A stretch of DNA of 64,000 nt, from the NCBI RefSeq assembly GCF_002575655.3, contig NC_053037.3, positions 324,225,294-324,289,293 of the forward strand. Reading direction: 5' to 3'. Below, in pieces: positions 32,593 through 44,575 of the stretch (within the stretch, counting starts at the first letter, position 1; every line of letters begins with the position of its first letter). The DNA is from Aegilops tauschii subsp. strangulata. Its lineage: Eukaryota > Streptophyta > Magnoliopsida > Poales > Poaceae. The notes under the pieces are model-generated. The model was not told where the DNA came from, did not search any database, and saw only the letters and a program-made list of their open reading frames with translations. Both the position numbers and the translations under genes were made by a program.

Positions 32593-33239
32593 GAGGGATT
32601 GCCCCCCCCCCACCAGACCAATAGTCGGGCAGGTTGTGAATTGTCAGAAGGAGCTTAGGGTTGTTAGTATTTGCAGGTTGTGAATTGTGTTATGTATTTT
32701 GAGAGTACTTTCCGATATGAATGTCTTTTGAATTTCAGATTTGCGGTATTGAGCATATGAAGCTTTTTACGAATTCTAGAGATCTATTTTTAGCACTTAA
32801 AAAATGTAGTTTCATAGGAGTATAAAAGTGCAGACAATGTGATTCTCAGAGAAGAAACTGCAAGTTTCAGTTTCAGATAAGAAACTCCAAGTTCAGTTTC
32901 AGATAAGAAACTGCAACTTTCAGAGGCAGAGCATTTATATTAACACGGCCTTTTCAAACAGTGTTAACATCATGCTGGAAGTTTTATTCATGGTAGAAAC
33001 TGGAACTACCAGCCAGTTAACATCATGCTGATCAACATTCATGCATAGCACATCTTCATATGATGCACAGTCAAAAAGATATGCTATTTTCAAGATGCCC
33101 ACACAATGTCGAGTGTGCGAAAAACAGAGAAAACGAGGGACGAAGTTTTGGCAAGTGTTGGACGTGGTGTGCGTAGATGACAATTGGGACCCACATGTCA
33201 ATAAAGGCAGAGGCAAATTTTTTGGAGATATTTTCTCTG
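32593..33239. other. Spacer, no gene recognised
   Basis: It holds a C-run at about 32602, three near-copies of AGAAACTGCAAG/AGTTTCAG around 32855-32925 and AT-rich sequence. Positions 33100-33240 may be the body of the SINE-like element next to it. Confidence 0.35.
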
Positions 33240-33305
33240 CACAGGTGGAATCGAACCCGGGCGGAACAACTGTCGGGTAGTGTCACTCGGCCACTAGGCT
33301 AGTTC
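33240..33305 (-). mobile_element. tRNA-derived SINE head
   Basis: On the minus strand TAGCCTAGTGG resembles an RNA polymerase III A box and GGTTCGATTCC is a perfect B box 34 nt later. The acceptor stem and anticodon arm of a real tRNA are not formed, so it is more likely a SINE promoter whose body extends to about 33100. Confidence 0.45.
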
Positions 33306-35350
33306 ATTTGTTTCGTTACTTATAAGGCACTTCCTCAGGTGGTCGGATCTCCTCCTGTGCCTTTGTGCGCTCGCCGCGACGCCGCTGTCTGCCGTCGTGA
33401 ACATCCTGAACAAACGAGAGGAATCTAGAGAGGAAAGTACATGGAGAGGCGGACAGTCGGGACCCACCAGGTCTATGGCCGTACGCAAGCAAGTGCCTCA
33501 TCGAAAAAATACTTCCTCCTAATGCTATACTGATGTTGGTGATTGTGTACAAAAGCTTGGTAAGATTTAAGGACCAATGTAATAATAAATCACTTATTAT
33601 TTAAATATATATATATATAACAAAATGCTCAGCCCCTGTTTATTTTTTGATAACATTGCTGCGCCCACCCCAACATTATAATTAGAATAAGCCCAGCAAA
33701 ATCGTGTATTTTGAGAAAGTGCAAATGGCTTGTAATTTTTTAGGAAAAACATAAATGGGCCGCATGGATGCCACATTATTTCTTCACCCAGCCCAGCTAA
33801 TGGACTGTAATTCAAAAAAAAAGATCAAATGGACTGTAAATTCTACCCCGCAAAAAAAGACTGTAAATTCTGAAAAATGGGTTGAATACGTGCCACATTT
33901 TTGGAGGCTGAAATGTGGTCCAATAGGTCGAAGCCAATGCAAGTCGTTGTCAACTTAGTCAACAAATGATTCTGACATCGTTAGCCGTTGGATTTACATC
34001 CAACGACCAGCATCCATCTTCAATCTCTCGTCTTCTTCCTCCAGCGCCGCCGGGACCACCTGCTCCCGCCTCCTGCTGCTAGCAGCTCTGCTTAGCACGC
34101 TTCGCTGTGAAGCGCTACTCCACCGTTGGCCAGGCCATCCCTCCACCCCTCCACACCGCCTGCTCTTCTCCACGGACTGCCGAACCACACCGCACCAGAA
34201 CCAGTTAACCCTCGTACACCTCTCCGTCTGCGACTCTACTCCCGCGTCTTCCCATCTCCGGCTCGTTGCTGTCTGGGGCCTCGCCGTCGTCCACCACCTT
34301 GGATGCGCTCGGCGCGGAGTGGTCAACATGGTCAACGAACGACACCATCGAAAGTAGACTGTGCGTGGAGATGCTGACAGCTGGGTCCACGGCCGCACGC
34401 AAGGAGATGCTCCTTATTACACGCAAAATAATGATTCCTCCACCTGACAGCTGGGACCCACCGGAAGGGCCTCTGTATTTCGTGAAAAACGTTCCCACCG
34501 CTGACAAGTCAGACCCACCAGCTATATCTTCGCACGCAAGGAAGTGCCTCCTTATTACGCACAAAAAAATGAATACCCCCTGCTAGCTGGGACCCACAAC
34601 AGTGGGAGGCTGACTTGTGGGCCAACTAAGTTGACGGGGAGGGAGGGCTTTGTTAACTTAGTCAATATGAACGATTCTAGCTCCAGTGACCGTACGATGT
34701 CCATCCAATGACCGTAGTGCTTCTTCAACCTCTGGTCTTCTTGCTCCAGCCGCCCAAAGCAGCGCCGGTCGTGCCTCGTGCTCCTGCCTCCCGTGGCCGG
34801 CTGCGATGCCGCGGAGGCCTCACCGCCCCCTACTACTCCCACCGCTGGCCAGGCCATCCCTCTACTCACCCACACACCCTGTTATTCTACGGTGACGGCA
34901 GCCTCACACCGCAGCGAACCAGTGAACCCTCATACTCCTCTACGCGTGGGCATCCACTGCCGCGTCTTCCCCGGCTCCGCGTCGTCCCCTTCCTAGGCCT
35001 CACCGTCGTCCACCGCCCTGGTGCTCTCGGCGCGGCGTCGTCAACATGGTCAAGGAACGGCTTCCCTCGGACGTGGACTGTACGTGGAGAGGTTGACAGC
35101 TGGGTGCACGGCCGCAGCAAGGAAGTGCCTCCTTATTACGCGGAAAATAATGATTCCTCCACCTGACAGCAGGGACCCACCAGACGGGCAACCGTATTTT
35201 GTGAAAAAAATGTTTCCCCCTGACTGCTGGGACCTACCAGCGACATCTTCGCACACAAGGAAGTGCGTCCGGGCAAAAAAATGATTGGCCCCCTGACTGC
35301 TGGGACCCACCAGCTACATCTTCGCACGCAAGGAAGTGCTTGATAGTCGG
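33280..35350 (-). repeat. Large subterminal repeats, Jorge-2 B end
   Basis: These are inverted counterparts of 7180-8590 and 37400-37700, with repeated GTGGGTCCC, CTTCGCACGCAAGGAAGTGC and GTCAACATGGTCAA phrases in units of about 650 bp. A short AT run (ATATATATATATATAT) lies at about 33607. Frames of 70-150 codons occur on both strands but are by-products of the repeat. Confidence 0.65.
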
Positions 35351-35989
35351 GACCCACCTGGTCGAAGCGCACGTAGCGTTGTCATTCTGGTCGCGAACGT
35401 GTACGTACATACTGGTCGATGTAGAGGCGCGCACGTGTCGTAGTAGAGGCGCGCACGTAGCATGTACACGTACGTACAGCGGCCAGGGTGCAAGAAAGTA
35501 AATACGGCCACGTACGTACATACGGGCGGGGTCTCGAATGCCTAATCGCGCGTACGTACGGCCAGGGCTCGTGTACATGGCTGGGTCGGAACGGAGAAAC
35601 TGCGTCGTCGTCGTGTTCATGGGAAGGCAACGGAATGCGCCGTGTTCATCGGGAGGCAACGGAACACGTGGGAGCCAACCGGCTTGGACGAAACAGCCGA
35701 TGGAAATGAGGCCTGGCGTACCGCAGAACGGAGGAAACGGCCTTGTGTTCGACCGGCCACATTCGAAACGGGATCATGTTCATCGGGAGGGGTCTGGCAT
35801 ACCACAAAACGGAGGAAACGGACCTCCTACGGTCGAAATGGGGGTCCTGTTGATCGGGAGGGGTGTGGCGTACCGCAAAACGAAGGAAACGGACTTGTGT
35901 TGGAGCGCTACGGTCGAAATGGGGGTCCTGTTCATCGGCAGGGGTGTGGTGTACCGCAAAACGGGACTCCACGGGATACTGTTCATCTC

Positions 35990-36480
35990 CACCGTTGACC
36001 CCCTCCAGCCTCCACGGGCTACTGTTCATCCACCGTCGACCTCCTCCAGCCTCCACCTGCGACAGTTCATCCACGGGCTCCTGTTCATCCAGCCTCCACC
36101 GCGCGCTACTCCACCAGCTACTGTTCAACCAGCCCTCTCCATGGTCTCCTATTCAACCACCCCTCCGTGGGCTACTGTTCATCCAGCCCTCCACCGTCTA
36201 CTGTTCATCCTGCCCTCCACGGGGTGGTCCTGTTCATCCAGCCCTCCACGGGGTCCTGTTCATCCAGCCCCAACCGGCTCGACCGATCGGGGTCCTGTTC
36301 TTCCAGAGGCAACACCACGGGGTCCTGTTCATCCACCCCCTCCGGGAACTGTTCATCCAAACCCCCCAGCAACGCTCACTGTTCATCCAGAGGCAACACC
36401 ACGGGGTCCTGTTCATCCACCCCCACCGGGAACTGTTCATCCAAACCCCCCAGCAACGCTCACTGTTCATCCAGAGGCAG
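35990..36480 (-). repeat. Subterminal repeat array, Jorge-2 B end
   Basis: Imperfect units of TGTTCATCCAGCCCTCCACG with GGGTCC repeat across the block. It contains a near-perfect tandem duplication of about 93 bp at 36301-36480, with CAGAGGCAACACCACGGGGT at both starts. It is the counterpart of 6090-6560. Confidence 0.7.
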
Positions 36481-37784
36481 CATCGATCGGCTTCAGTTAG
36501 CAGCAGTAGCGAAGGAATCGCTCGATCGGGTTCAGTTAACAGCCATCAATCGATCGCTCGGGTTCAGTAATGCGTAGCCTGCAGTGCAATCGCTCGGGTT
36601 CAGTTAGAGCCCAACGCCTCTCACCCACGCGCGTGCGTGTACGAGAGAAAGCGCATCACTCGGCCCCGACCACCCACCGTAACCGGGAACACCCTGATAT
36701 TTTCCTCGCCCTCGCTTCTACCACGGTTTTTTCCGTCATGGACGGCCCAAAGAATGTCATGCAGCTGCGTCTCCGGCCCGCCCAGGACGAAAAACCCATT
36801 TTCTATCATGATTTTTTGTCATAGAAGTAGGACCCCACCACATCTATGATTATACCGTGTTTTGTCACAATTATTGTCATAGAAGTGTCATAAGTATGAC
36901 ATAATTTTTTTTCGTTTTGCCCAAAATGTCACGGATGTGTCTTTTTTTTGTAGTGAGTAGAGAAATTCAGAAAAAATGATATTTTAATGTAATTGCCGGT
37001 TGGCTTTGGTTTAAAAATTTACAGCCCATTTCTTACAACTTATAGCCCATTTTCCGGGGAAGCCCATTTCTTACTACTTACATCCCTCCTCGTCTTGAAA
37101 GATTTGCAGCCCAGCAGGGTTGAGAAAAGCAAGTAGGCCTCGATTTTGGTATTCTCCAAAAAAAGAACTAGGCTATCCATTTTCAGAAAGAAAAAATATA
37201 TCAACTGGGCTCGTCATGTGCTTAAATAAAAGAGTAAGCGTGGGCTAGACGGGCCACAGCCCCGCACAGCGCGCCGTTGAGCTCCGTCTCTGGAACTAAA
37301 AAACAACTAGGTGTCCCTGGTGTTATCCGCTCGTTGTGTAATTTTCTCATTTATTGACTACATTGACAATGGCGTGGGACCTAGTTGTCAAACAATTAGG
37401 AGGAAGTGTTTTTTGGCTTGTAATAACGAGGAACCTGCTTGCGTAAAGCAATGACCCTGGTGGGTCCCTACTGTCAGCCTCTCCACGTACAGTCATCTTC
37501 TTATTCCTCTTGGTTGTTGACCATGTTTTTTGCGGGGAGGTTGTTGACCATGTTGACAACGCCAGACGGCGGCGGGCACGGCGAGCGAACCAAGGCGGAG
37601 AACGACGGTGAGGCCTCGGACGGGAACGAACAACAGCCGTGGAAGATGCGACAGTGTAGTGGCAGGTGGAGGGGAGTACGAGGGCAACAACATGCAACTC
37701 AAGCTTACAAACGATACAAAAGACCAAGGATTAATTGTTCATCAAATTTTTAGACAAAACCCAGATTGAACATGCCAGTAACAT

Positions 37785-39450
37785 CTAACTCAACCACTCT
37801 TTTTTGCAGTCACAAACAAATGGATCGGTCTGATCCATAAAATCAACATCCTGTGCAAAAAAAATTATTTCAGGATGACTACAACTTGTTGTAAATAGAA
37901 GCCGAGCACGTTTAGAAGCCCATTTGTCCACCTGAAACTTCTTTTTTTGCTCTTCAACGTGTCCGTCCGTGAGAAATCTCTTGCGGTAAATCTTAAGCCT
38001 CAGGGACAATAGTAACCTCGCATTCAACAGGAACAATGTGACAAAGCTTCTATTTGCCTGGTTGGATGCATATCCTTCCATCGTTATTGTCCTCAAACGA
38101 ATGTCATGAGAACTGAGAAAATCCTGGTGCTTATTATGCCACCGATTGGTTATACGTTTTTGTCCATGTACTTGCAGTACCTACGTAGACATGAAGATTT
38201 GAAAACAGTTAAGGTCTGAAAAGAGAGTATGTCGAAAGAGCAACAGCTGAACGGTTAATTCTAGTACAATATATACAGTCTTTCAATGTGCATGAAATCA
38301 TCACCTCCATATATAAATTCTCCAGAGAGCGAAAGCATCGCAGCAAGCCAATAATTATGTTCAGATCATAACTATACATTCTGATATATAAGATCTTGAT
38401 AGAATCCAGCAGCATTTATAGGCTATCCATGGACGAACTCTTCATTGAGCATATAACATAATATTAGTACCCAAAGTGTACTCCAAGATGATATAAAACT
38501 TATGCGCACAAATGAAAAATGCAGCTTATGATTACAAATGTGTAGATGATAATATATCGTACATGAAAAAGTGAGGAGCCAAACACCAACTTCTTGTGAT
38601 CATTAAATGGATCACGAATTACACCCAAGATCTCCAGTTTGGGCGCAGAGACAACAGTTATTTGCGAAGGTCTATAACAATTATCTAGGAGCAACCTTTC
38701 AAGTGTAGGGGCATCTTCGATGATGAGCTGTTGTCCTTCAAAACAAATTCCAATACTTTTAAGGTGAGGCGACTTTATTTGGAGACAACTGATTGGGATT
38801 TCTATTCCCAAAACAATCAGCAAGCGCTCCAGGGCAGGGCAACTGGAGTGGATGATGCTGTGCAGTGAGGCCTCCGATAGATAAACCACCACAAGCGAAA
38901 GTTTTTTTAGCAGTGGGAGTCGAAGCATTTGTACCAGATCGTCTAGTAGATGGCACCGAGCGAAGGTGGTGTGGGCATGAATTCTTGGTATGTTCATGGT
39001 ATGAAACTTTCGTGGTAATGGTAGAACTCAAACTGCTGGAGTTTTTCGAATTCAGGGGATGTCAGCCAAGCGTCCATCGTGCCGGGTACGGACAGCAGGT
39101 AGCGTCTCAGGATGCAGAGGCGTTGAACGGGGCCATGTTGGTGAGAGGAGACGATGACTCTAAGGAGGTCAAATTCAGGAAGGACAGATATCTGACGACA
39201 GTCGAGATTGAGGTGCGCGGTGCGCCATAGAGGGCGCCACCGAGTTGAGAGGACTTGTGTGCGGCAGCAATCCTTGGTGGTGAGAAGCGAGATGATCTCC
39301 TCAAGGATGACGTCCGGGAGATCACTGATGCGGTCCACCGGAGATTCTACCGGTTCCTCAGGTCCGGGTGGGGGGGGGGGGCTCGCCGCTTCTCCCAGCG
39401 ATGTCGGGTGCGGGATCTACAACTGGCGTCGCCGCTGGAGGGAGCCTCAT
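37785..39450 (-). pseudogene. F-box/FBD/LRR-type protein gene with frameshifts
   Basis: F-box proteins are substrate adaptors of SCF ubiquitin ligases. The N-terminal F-box is clear: DRISDLPDVILEEIISLLTT, then TQVLSTRWRPLW. Leucine-rich segments follow (LPLLKKLSLVVVYLSEASLH, SCPALERLL, APTLERLLLDN, APKLEILGVI). An exon near 38400-38270 has LNIIIGLLRCFRSLENLYME, and an FBD-like C-terminal exon covers about 38110-37785 (RTITMEGYASNQANRSFVTL, FLLNARLL). The likely start, ATG 39450, is separated from the F-box by a G12 run (39369-39380) that puts it out of frame by two bases. A second frameshift lies at 38997, where TGA and the next ATG overlap. Homopolymer miscount could explain the first but not the second. 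It is Jorge-1 cargo beside the B repeats. Confidence 0.7.
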
Positions 39451-40200
39451 CTTCTAGGTGATGGGGCCAGCCGACTCCATTTTCCTTGTGGGCATCGCGC
39501 CGAGCTCACGTGTTTGAGCGGAGTAGCCAGAGATGAGCCTAGTGGAAGTGCGAGTGGGGAAGAAGGAGGGCTGGGGTTTTCTGTTGGAGTGGAAGAAGAG
39601 GAGCAGGCGTTTTCTGTACGACTGAGGAAGAAGGGGAGCGGGGGTTTTCTGGACGAGTGAGGAAGATGGGGAGCGGGGGGAATTGGGGGGCGACGGAAGC
39701 GGGAGAGTCCAGGGAGCTGCAGTATAAGTGGAAGCGAGGATGAAGGAGGGTTTTTCTGGGATCGCCCCCTCTTAAAGAAATATGGGCTTCTCCTCGCAAA
39801 AAACAAAAATAAATGGGATTTAAGATGGATAGGCTTTTGTATCGGCCCAGTCGGCTACCCGTGTTTCATACTGGAGGGCCTTAACACTAGAGGCAGCCCA
39901 TTAGAGACACTCTCCAGCTCTCCAGCCTATTGCCCATTCGAAAGAAAAAAAGAGACGCCTCCATCTTATGGCTACTCATCGGTAACCTTTTTCAACTTGG
40001 CATCCACCAAATTAGAGGATGCGGTACTGGATGCAGACACTCACACTGGTCGCGTAGCGCGGCAAAGTGAGGTGTTAAATAATAGGCCTACAATATACTT
40101 ACTAGATTGTGAAGGTTCACAGGCTAGTCAACATTTACATTAAACTAAGCTTCAGAAGATATGGTATGCATACTAACATTCAAAAGAACAAAAGTTCAGC
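39451..40200. other. Upstream flank of the F-box gene
   Basis: To about 39800 it is GC/purine-rich (GAGGAAGAAGGGGAGCGGGG-type repeats). It then becomes mixed sequence containing GGCCCAGTCGGC and AGCCCATTAGAGAC. No second gene is supported. The promoter of the F-box gene should lie here. Confidence 0.4.
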
Positions 40201-40239
40201 GTGTTTATGCATCTCAATGATTCACCAATACAAAGCTGT

Positions 40240-40599
40240 GAGAAGGTGTGGAAATAAAGAAAATCGGTCGATGCTTCTCTGACCAAAGGGCCTCCCTGTG
40301 CACGCATTAATTTCCTTAATTTTCTAGGCATGCTTGTTTCTTCTCAATGTTGCGAGCACTTTGAGCATGTTGGCAACTCCACAGCTAGCTAGCTGCCTCA
40401 TCTTGCAATTGATGCTGACACATTGCAGCAAACACATGAGGTAATAGAGATGACTCAACATGAGTCCATATTGTGCAGTTCCCCTGAAATCATCTTCATT
40501 GTCCTGAATCTGAAAAGATAGGAAAACAATAGCTATACTTAAATGGTGTTGCAAAACAGTAGCACATATCAATAGCTCGGCATGACAAAACATGATCAT
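40240..40599 (-). other. Recurrent exon-like segment of the second transcription unit
   Basis: On the minus strand a TTTTCAG acceptor precedes an exon reading IQDNEDDFRGTAQYGLMLSH to a stop at about 40327. It shares GGAACTGCACAA and the flanking CTGTGAGAAGGTGTG-type 3' sequence with 51140-51365. It appears to be a further copy of that terminal exon. The function is unknown. Confidence 0.4.
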
Positions 40600-40803
40600 C
40601 TAGACGAAGGGGATACTAACCTGCCTGAGGAAGATTATATATAATTTCATAAGTCCTTGGTTGATTTCCACCTTCGGCTGCACTACTTGTTTGCTACTCC
40701 ACACATGACAGGATCGTTCTGCACTGCAATCAGCAAGTCAACGTACGAATAAGCTTATTTCATCTTGCGGTGGTGATTGTACCTAGTATTAATGTAGGAA
40801 TAC

Positions 40804-42060
40804 CTAGAGCACCATGAGGTTAGCTGACAGCAGGTAGATGTAGCCATATAAGTTTTGTGCGGTGCTACCAAAATTGAGGTTTGTATCCCTTCCCGTTATG
40901 AGAATTCTTCTTGAAGTTGGTAGAATGTGACGGCTTGTTCTTTGCATCAAACTTGCCTTTCCCCTGAGATTTGTTCTTGTTGTTTTAGGGCTGGTTGGGC
41001 TGGAAGTTCTTCTCGTGTACCATGTGGTCACTAGAAGCTCCCTCAGCGACCCAAGCACGTGTGTCTTTTGCTCTCGCCTTCTCTTAAAAATGAAGAGTGC
41101 TAATGAGATCCGAAACAGAAAATCATGTCTCTTGTTTTTCAAAGAAGTAGCAAAATCTTTCCACGAAGGTGGAAGCTTGGCAATGATGGTCCCAGCAACA
41201 AATTTGTCCGGCAACACACACTTGAAGTAGTCAAGTTCCTTAGCGAGTGAACAGAGCGCTCATTAGTCATCTTGTAGTCACATAATTGCTCCATGACGTA
41301 CAACTCGTTGCCAGCGCCCGAGGCCCCAAATGTGGCCTCGAGCGCAGCCCACATGTCTTTGCCACTGTCAAATGACATATATGAATCCACAATGGAATCG
41401 TCAAGAACACTCAGCAGGGCAGCTTTGAAGAGGGTATCCATGTTCTCAAAAGCTTCCTGTTGTGTAGGATTAAGATCGCCCTCACGCTTACCCTTAGTGG
41501 CGTCATAGCAGTACATGATCTGAAACCAATATACTGCTCTTGTGCGCCACCTTTTATATTGCACCCCCTTAAAAGTAGGCGGCTTGAAAAGCGCAGCAAA
41601 ACCACTCGGAGTAAATTGCCTATAATCAGGTTTTTGGATTGGATTGTTGAATATATGAGTAATTTACTATGAGATGTAATCCGAATCAACAGTAAATAGA
41701 TCATGACGACAATTGCAAAGATAAAAGTAACGATGCGGACTAAACCAGGAGGACAGAATCACATACTGTACAGTGGGAGCAGAACAGCTATGGTTGATGA
41801 TGTCACTCATGTCGTTGATGAAGAGCTTACCGAGGTCGGGGAAGAAGGATGCCGTTGAAAAAGTCGTCGCTGGCAGCAGTCACAGGAGTGTGCTCCCCAA
41901 AAACCTGATCGCCCCTCTCCTGTACAGGATCACGAAAGGCGGGGTTCGGAGGACTGCTGTCCCTTCTCGCGGTGCACGCCGGAAGGAGGGATGGAGAAGA
42001 ATTGCGTGGCGGCGCTAAGATCTGGAACGGTGCGAAACCATATGATACAGCGGCGTCTAG
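40804..42060 (-). mobile_element. Copia retrotransposon leader and gag fragment
   Basis: The minus strand reads a leader (about 42060-41630) followed by a copia Gag of the UBN2 type: YKRWRTRAVYWFQIMYCYDA, then DTLFKAALLSVLDDSIVDSY, MWAALEATFGASGAG and LYVMEQLCDYKMT, with a frameshift near 41200 into LPDKFVAGTIIAKLPPSWKD. No LTR, protease, integrase or reverse transcriptase is attached, so it is a truncated, inactive piece. About 260 bp of the leader recur on the plus strand at 44690-44972. Confidence 0.7.
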
Positions 42061-42680
42061 GGTAGAGCCTGTTAGATCGGTCGTGCGAGTAAGACCAAGT
42101 ACTGTATAATAGTAGGCCTTTGGCCCAAACCCCACGTCCAAGTCAATAATAGCCCCACTATCCAAAAGAATCAGAAACGGCTGAGTAATTAAGGCGTCCG
42201 TTAATTATTAATTAATGACTTCATAAATTTTCCGACTCACACCACACTTAGAGCATGGTTAATAGTATAGCCAACATCCGGCTATATGAAGTTGACACAT
42301 CATCTAGAACCAACCTAACGTAGCCTGCTTACAATAGTTAATCCCTTTAGTATAATACTATATCATTAATAATGGCCCCGCCTTTTGTCTCACAAAGTAT
42401 GTGTAGTCTGAAACGTCGGGCGTGCAGCGGGCGGTGCCCTCGGTCGGCGCGCCGCTTCAACGGCGGAAGCAGTGAGAGGTCGTGTCGCCCTGAGTTGCCA
42501 TCAATATGGAGCGGCGGGCTCAGCTGGCGCCGGAAGGGAAGGTTATGATTTTTTATTCAGTTTTTGTGCTGCTACCGTCCAATATTCGCGTGTGGTTGTT
42601 TCTTGAATAAAAAAAGGAGGTACTCCTACTTATGTTACTCCCACTATGGCTAGCCTTGCGCTTGGCTCTTCGCCTCTTCC
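42061..42680. other. Spacer with a MITE-like segment
   Basis: About 42250-42355 carries GAGCATGGTTAATAGTATAG at one end and ACAATAGTTAATCC near the other, resembling other MITE-like segments in the window. The rest is unassigned. Confidence 0.4.
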
Positions 42681-42689
42681 GGAAGTCGA

Positions 42690-43150
42690 ACAATAATGGT
42701 GGTACTACGGTAGTACTTCTGGCAATCTGACACCAAATGAACAGCTGCACGTCCACCGCTTGTAAGCAAAAGTTTCTCCTCGTGCAGAGAGCCACCGCGC
42801 ACGCGTTGGAGAGGGAGAAGGCATAGTAAGCAAGCTTCTCGTCGTTCTGCGAGTTGACGGGACAGATCAAAGTTATTTAGTAGTACGTACTCTCTCCAAA
42901 AAAGGGCTGACCATGTCATGGCTACCATCTCATGCTCCGTCGTTGAGTAGGTGCCATTGAAGTGCACGACAAACTTACAAACTGCTTATCTGATTATCTC
43001 CATTTTCTTGCATGACACGTGCACCTTGATGCTAGATGTCTCGCGTGTTGGCAAAAGGATGAACAAAGGTCACGTAAAAAAAGAGTGGAAGAACATAGAT
43101 TCCCGACGACCGAGAAGGAGCAAGGAACCTCGCTGTGGAGCGTCTACAAG
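42690..43150 (+). repeat. Direct duplication, copy 1
   Basis: It shares long blocks in the same order with 48140-48665: TTCTCGTCGTTCTGCGAGTT, ATCTCCATTTTCTTGCATGA, then GATTCCCGACGACCGAGAAG and CAAGGAACCTCG. It is probably non-coding; the duplicated frames do not stay open in both copies. Confidence 0.6.
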
Positions 43151-44559
43151 GAACCTTCCGCGTTTCCTCTGTTTTTTGCCGCCTGCTCGCCTATAAACAA
43201 ATAAAAGAACATGAACTCTTCGCTAACCACTAGAGACGATACATCAGGATGTTAAGTTGAAGATATTTTATTAGTTTATATTGATAAGCACGCAAGAAGC
43301 CACACATGTACAGGACGCATGCAACCACGCATGTAGACACGCCAATGCACTAACTCATGCCGATCCAACTCATGCACAAACATGCACAGCATGGAGCACA
43401 TGACGCACGTACACAACAGATGCATGCACACACACTCGGCCGCAGAATGCATGTGAATAACACATGCATGCACACACACTCGGCTGCATGGAGGCGTGCG
43501 CCATCTGCGGTGACGTCCGGTTTGTCGTGCTACGGCGAAGCTCGCACACAACGGCACCTACGCATCTTTTGCAGGACCTCTTTGTCGTCGTTTCTCAACG
43601 ACTAGCCGGAGACGAAGACGACCACAGCCTCGGCCTTAGAGCTAGCACCGATGGAAAAGCACGCCCGCTGCACGCACACGAGCACGTACGGAGTGCCCAC
43701 GACGTGGTGCGTCCCTAGTCGCCTCTACTCCTTCTGTGCATGTTGTCTATGAAGGCGGCTACATGCCTAATGATGGTGTGGGTGAGATCTTCTAGGACTC
43801 AGATGATGAAGAGGAGGGTGTCTCCAACAGCGTTCCTCGGCTCGCACCTCTTGCATGACGGTGGTCGATCTTGGAGTCATTCATCTGGTACACGTGGCAT
43901 CTCAGATATGGACACAAGGTGACGTGCACCATCAAGGGGGTCAGGGCGGACGCGACCTCTCACTGTATCCGCCATTTGAAACGGTGCGCCGGCCCAGGGC
44001 GCCGCCCGCTGCACTCCCAGCTGTACCCGCCTCCTCGCCCCATTCAAAAACCTACATTTAGTAGTATGTATACACGTGCAAGGCACGTCTTAATACAACA
44101 GAGTGATTTTGGTAAAAGGGAAAAGAAGTAATATATGTGCTAATAGACTCAAAGAAAAAGAAATTATAGTGATGTATAAATGCCGGTATTAGTTCAATAT
44201 TTAAAAGCGGGAAGTAGTATTCATGCCATAAAACTGTAGATTCATTTAAAAAGAACTGCATGTTGCTTCACTTTTTCCACGTGTTCTTTTTTTTTGAGAA
44301 ATATCCACATAATCCTACTAAACCATCTCGACTGGGCTCAATCAAACCATCTGGTGGTCATGTGGCAACACAGCCCATTGGAGCTAGTTATGAGCTAGTT
44401 ATGCGGGTTTAATAGAGGGGTTTGATGGAGGCGAGGAGGCGTGTTCAGCCGGGCGTGCAGCGGACGACGCAGTACTATTCGATTTGACAGCTACTACTAG
44501 TATATTATAAAAAAGAAAGAAGAGTAGTAGAGATAGAGATAAGAGTAGAGAGTCTGGAG
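43151..44559. other. Spacer with possible gene relics and a Helitron-like end
   Basis: Positions 43280-43500 are rich in GCATGCACACA-type repeats. At 43745-43860 a frame reads YEGGYMPNDGVGEIF-stop-DSDDEEEGVSNS, a possible broken coding fragment. CACGTGCAAGGCACG near 44075 resembles the Helitron hairpin seen elsewhere. None is strong enough for a separate call. Confidence 0.35.
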
Positions 44560-44575
44560 GAGCACCATCTACTGC

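Larger units (their letters stand above)
8993..36955 (-). mobile_element. Jorge-like CACTA element 2 (Jorge-2), 27,963 bp
   Basis: The left terminus is CACTACAAAAAAATACACTT at 8993. The right terminus, read inward on the minus strand from 36955, is CACTACAAAAAAAAGACACA. Both are flanked by AGT (8990-8992 and 36956-36958), the 3-bp duplication size of CACTA elements, and removing the element rejoins a Helitron end exactly. Inside, from left to right, are the A-end subterminal region, the element gene (minus strand), an inverted-repeat insertion, cargo genes, a second transcription unit and B-end repeats. No Transposase_21-type TnpD gene was seen, so it is probably non-autonomous. Strand is given by the element gene. 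Confidence 0.65.

Noticed and set aside
33240..33305. Functional tRNA gene
   Set aside because: A and B boxes are present, but the acceptor and anticodon stems do not form, so it is called a SINE head.
35538..36500. Plus-strand frame of 320 codons and overlapping frames
   Set aside because: It is the mirror of the previous case in the Jorge-2 B end. The repeated peptide phrases follow the DNA repeat.
5548..36955. One 31-kb element using the ends at 5548 and 36955
   Set aside because: The flanks differ (CTT versus AGT), both ends are of the same B type, and B-end repeats continue at 37.4 kb. The 8993/36955 pairing has a matching AGT and rejoins a Helitron.
43276..43557. Cys/His-rich minus-strand frame
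   Set aside because: It arises from GCATGCACACA-type repeats. The Cys and His spacing follows the microsatellite, not a zinc finger.
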